A DNA stretch of 60,130 nt, taken from assembly GCF_001424485.1 (NCBI RefSeq), contig NZ_LMQC01000009.1, positions 1 to 60,130 of the forward strand, read 5' to 3'. A program made the translations under genes and the position numbers. The DNA is from Modestobacter sp. Leaf380 (GTDB taxonomy: Bacteria > Actinomycetota > Actinomycetes > Mycobacteriales > Geodermatophilaceae). The notes beneath the pieces are model-generated. The model was given only the letters and a program-made list of their open reading frames with translations. It had not been told where the DNA came from and ran no database searches. This document shows positions 59,205 to 60,130 of this stretch, one piece after another (position 1 is the first letter of the stretch; each line of letters starts with the position of its first letter).

Positions 59205-60023
59205 ATGCGCTCCCTGGCGGCCGTCCTCGGCCTCGGCCTGCTCCTCACCGCCTGCGGCTCCCCTGCCGGTGACGACGGCGACGGCGGCACCGCCCTGCCG
59301 GCCGAGCCCGGTGCGCTGGTCCTGCGGGTCGCCTACACCGGCGGCTACGTGACGCCGGAGACCACGGTCAGCCGGCTGCCCCTGGTGAGCGTCTACAGCG
59401 ACGGCCGGGTGGTCACCGAGGGGCCGGTCCCGGCGATCTACCCGGGCCCGGCCTGGCCCAACGTGCAGGTCGCCGACCTGCACGTTGGCGGGGTGCAGGA
59501 GCTGGTCGACGCCGCGCTCGCCGCCGGGGTGGCCGAGACCGGCGACCTGGGCGAGCCGCCCCTCGCCGACGCCCCGACCACCCGGTTCACCCTGGTCACC
59601 GACGGCGAGACGCACGTCCGCGACGTGTACGCCCTGGACGTCACCGACGGCGGCTACACCGCCGAGCAGCAGTCGGCCCGGGACGCCCTGACCGACCTGG
59701 TCGAACGGCTCACCGTCCTGGACGGCGGGACCGCCGCCTACGAGCCCACCGCGGTGGCCGCGATCGCCTCGCCCTACACACCCGGAGACGCGACCCTGCC
59801 CGACCGCTCCCCCGTCGAGTGGCCCGGCCCCGACCTGCCCGGGGAGACCGTCGGCCCCGGGGTCGCGTGCGCCCTCGCCACCGGGGAGCAGGCCACCGCC
59901 GTCACCACCGCCGCCCGGGACGCCGACGGCCTGACCCCCTGGACCAGCGGCGGGCAGCAGTGGGCGGTCACCTTCCGGCCGCTGCTGCCCGACGAGCAGG
60001 ACTGCGCCGATCTGACCGACTGA
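59205..60023 (+). CDS. lipoprotein, unknown function
   Basis: A 272-residue protein. The signal peptide ends in lipobox LLTAC with lipidated Cys 17, then a Gly/Asp linker. The mature domain shows beta-strands (LVLRVAYTGGYVTPETTVSRLPLVSVYSDGRVVTEGP) and a helix with LHVGGVQELVDAALAAGVAETG, a frequent actinobacterial lipoprotein pattern. C-terminal Cys residues (VACALATG, EQDCADL) may pair. ATG at 59205 starts directly before the signal sequence. Confidence 0.87.
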   Translation: MRSLAAVLGLGLLLTACGSPAGDDGDGGTALPAEPGALVLRVAYTGGYVTPETTVSRLPLVSVYSDGRVVTEGPVPAIYPGPAWPNVQVADLHVGGVQELVDAALAAGVAETGDLGEPPLADAPTTRFTLVTDGETHVRDVYALDVTDGGYTAEQQSARDALTDLVERLTVLDGGTAAYEPTAVAAIASPYTPGDATLPDRSPVEWPGPDLPGETVGPGVACALATGEQATAVTTAARDADGLTPWTSGGQQWAVTFRPLLPDEQDCADLTD

Positions 60024-60067
60024 CAGTGAGGATGGGGGTGGCGTCATCGGGGGTCGTCTGACCCGGT

Positions 60068-60130
60068 GTGCTGACCGACGCGGTTGCTGTCTTGGCTGAG
60101 ATCTGTCGGCGGCTCTCGGTGGCGCTGTTG
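60068..60130 (+). CDS. possible start of an IS701-type transposase (runs off right edge)
   Basis: From GTG 60068 the frame stays open to the end: VLTDAVAVLAEICRRLSVAL. The sequence LAEICRRLS..L resembles the start of IS701-like transposases I recall (LxELCxxLFxSLPRxDQR), but only 21 codons are visible and the rest of the element is outside. No terminal inverted repeat can be confirmed. Confidence 0.3.
   Translation, partial: MLTDAVAVLAEICRRLSVALL

Noticed and set aside
1-60130. tRNA, rRNA, CRISPR arrays or attachment-site repeats
   Set aside because: Reading both strands I found no cloverleaf, rRNA-like segment or spaced repeat array, and no matching direct repeat at the two ends of the restriction island.

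Overview
The window is very GC-rich bacterial DNA with frequent GTG starts, four-base stop/start overlaps (GTGA, ATGA), many Ala/Arg-rich open frames on the non-coding strands, and families typical of Actinobacteria: a GAF regulator of the ANTAR type, mycothiol-dependent maleylpyruvate isomerase-like and LLM flavin proteins, and an ECF42 sigma factor with its DGPF partner. A Geodermatophilaceae-like actinobacterium (Blastococcus/Modestobacter/Geodermatophilus) is my best guess; this is inference from gene content, not a search. I saw no rRNA, tRNA or CRISPR array. No database search was possible, so all family names come from motifs and memory.

Layout. (1) 1-5.2 kb is an accessory segment: a partial GAF gene, two small membrane proteins with a duplicated 3' gene end, a membrane protein with a possible ADP-ribosyltransferase-like domain, and a zinc-ribbon plus long coiled-coil protein preceded by a 52-bp near-perfect palindrome, which looks like a plasmid/ICE-type autoregulated DNA-binding protein. 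(2) 5.2-28.5 kb is mostly ordinary chromosome: PadR/HAAS pair, DinB-like protein, ArsR regulator, DGPF/ECF42 pair, serine hydrolase, epimerase, AAA ATPase, secretory lipase, Nudix, alpha/beta hydrolase, LLM oxidoreductase, a GH63-like glycosidase, an HNH/excalibur lipoprotein, membrane LuxR, VOC proteins, a matrixin-like protease, and an unusual DUF429-RelA/SpoT fusion. (3) 29.1-38.7 kb is a defence block: a four-gene SMC-type Wadjet (JetABCD-like) anti-plasmid operon, with a decayed Phd/VapC-like pair overlapping its first gene and an intact VapBC pair downstream. (4) 38.7-43.0 kb returns to housekeeping-like genes: a frameshifted DUF4253 gene, alpha/beta hydrolase, ADP-ribosylglycohydrolase and SpoIIE-type phosphatase. 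(5) 43.1-54.9 kb is a second defence island: type I restriction-modification (hsdM-hsdS-hsdR) translationally coupled to a PD-(D/E)XK protein, an unknown companion and a fused N-terminal Mrr-like/GIY-YIG protein, followed by an unknown membrane-associated protein, an HNH endonuclease and a membrane-anchored protein. Its left side holds what looks like the 5' stump of another gene. (6) 55-60 kb: a Tm-1-like (UPF0261) pseudogene with a truncated 5' end, one frameshift and one nonsense codon, a MerR regulator with a 32-bp palindromic operator, a coupled membrane protein, a GIY-YIG protein, a lipoprotein, and possibly the start of a transposase at the right edge.

The most distinctive candidate for an undescribed system is the six-gene overlapping operon hsdM-hsdS-hsdR-X-Y-Z plus its three trailing genes. 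Next are the DUF429-(p)ppGpp synthetase fusion and the palindrome/coiled-coil module at 3.1-5.0 kb.
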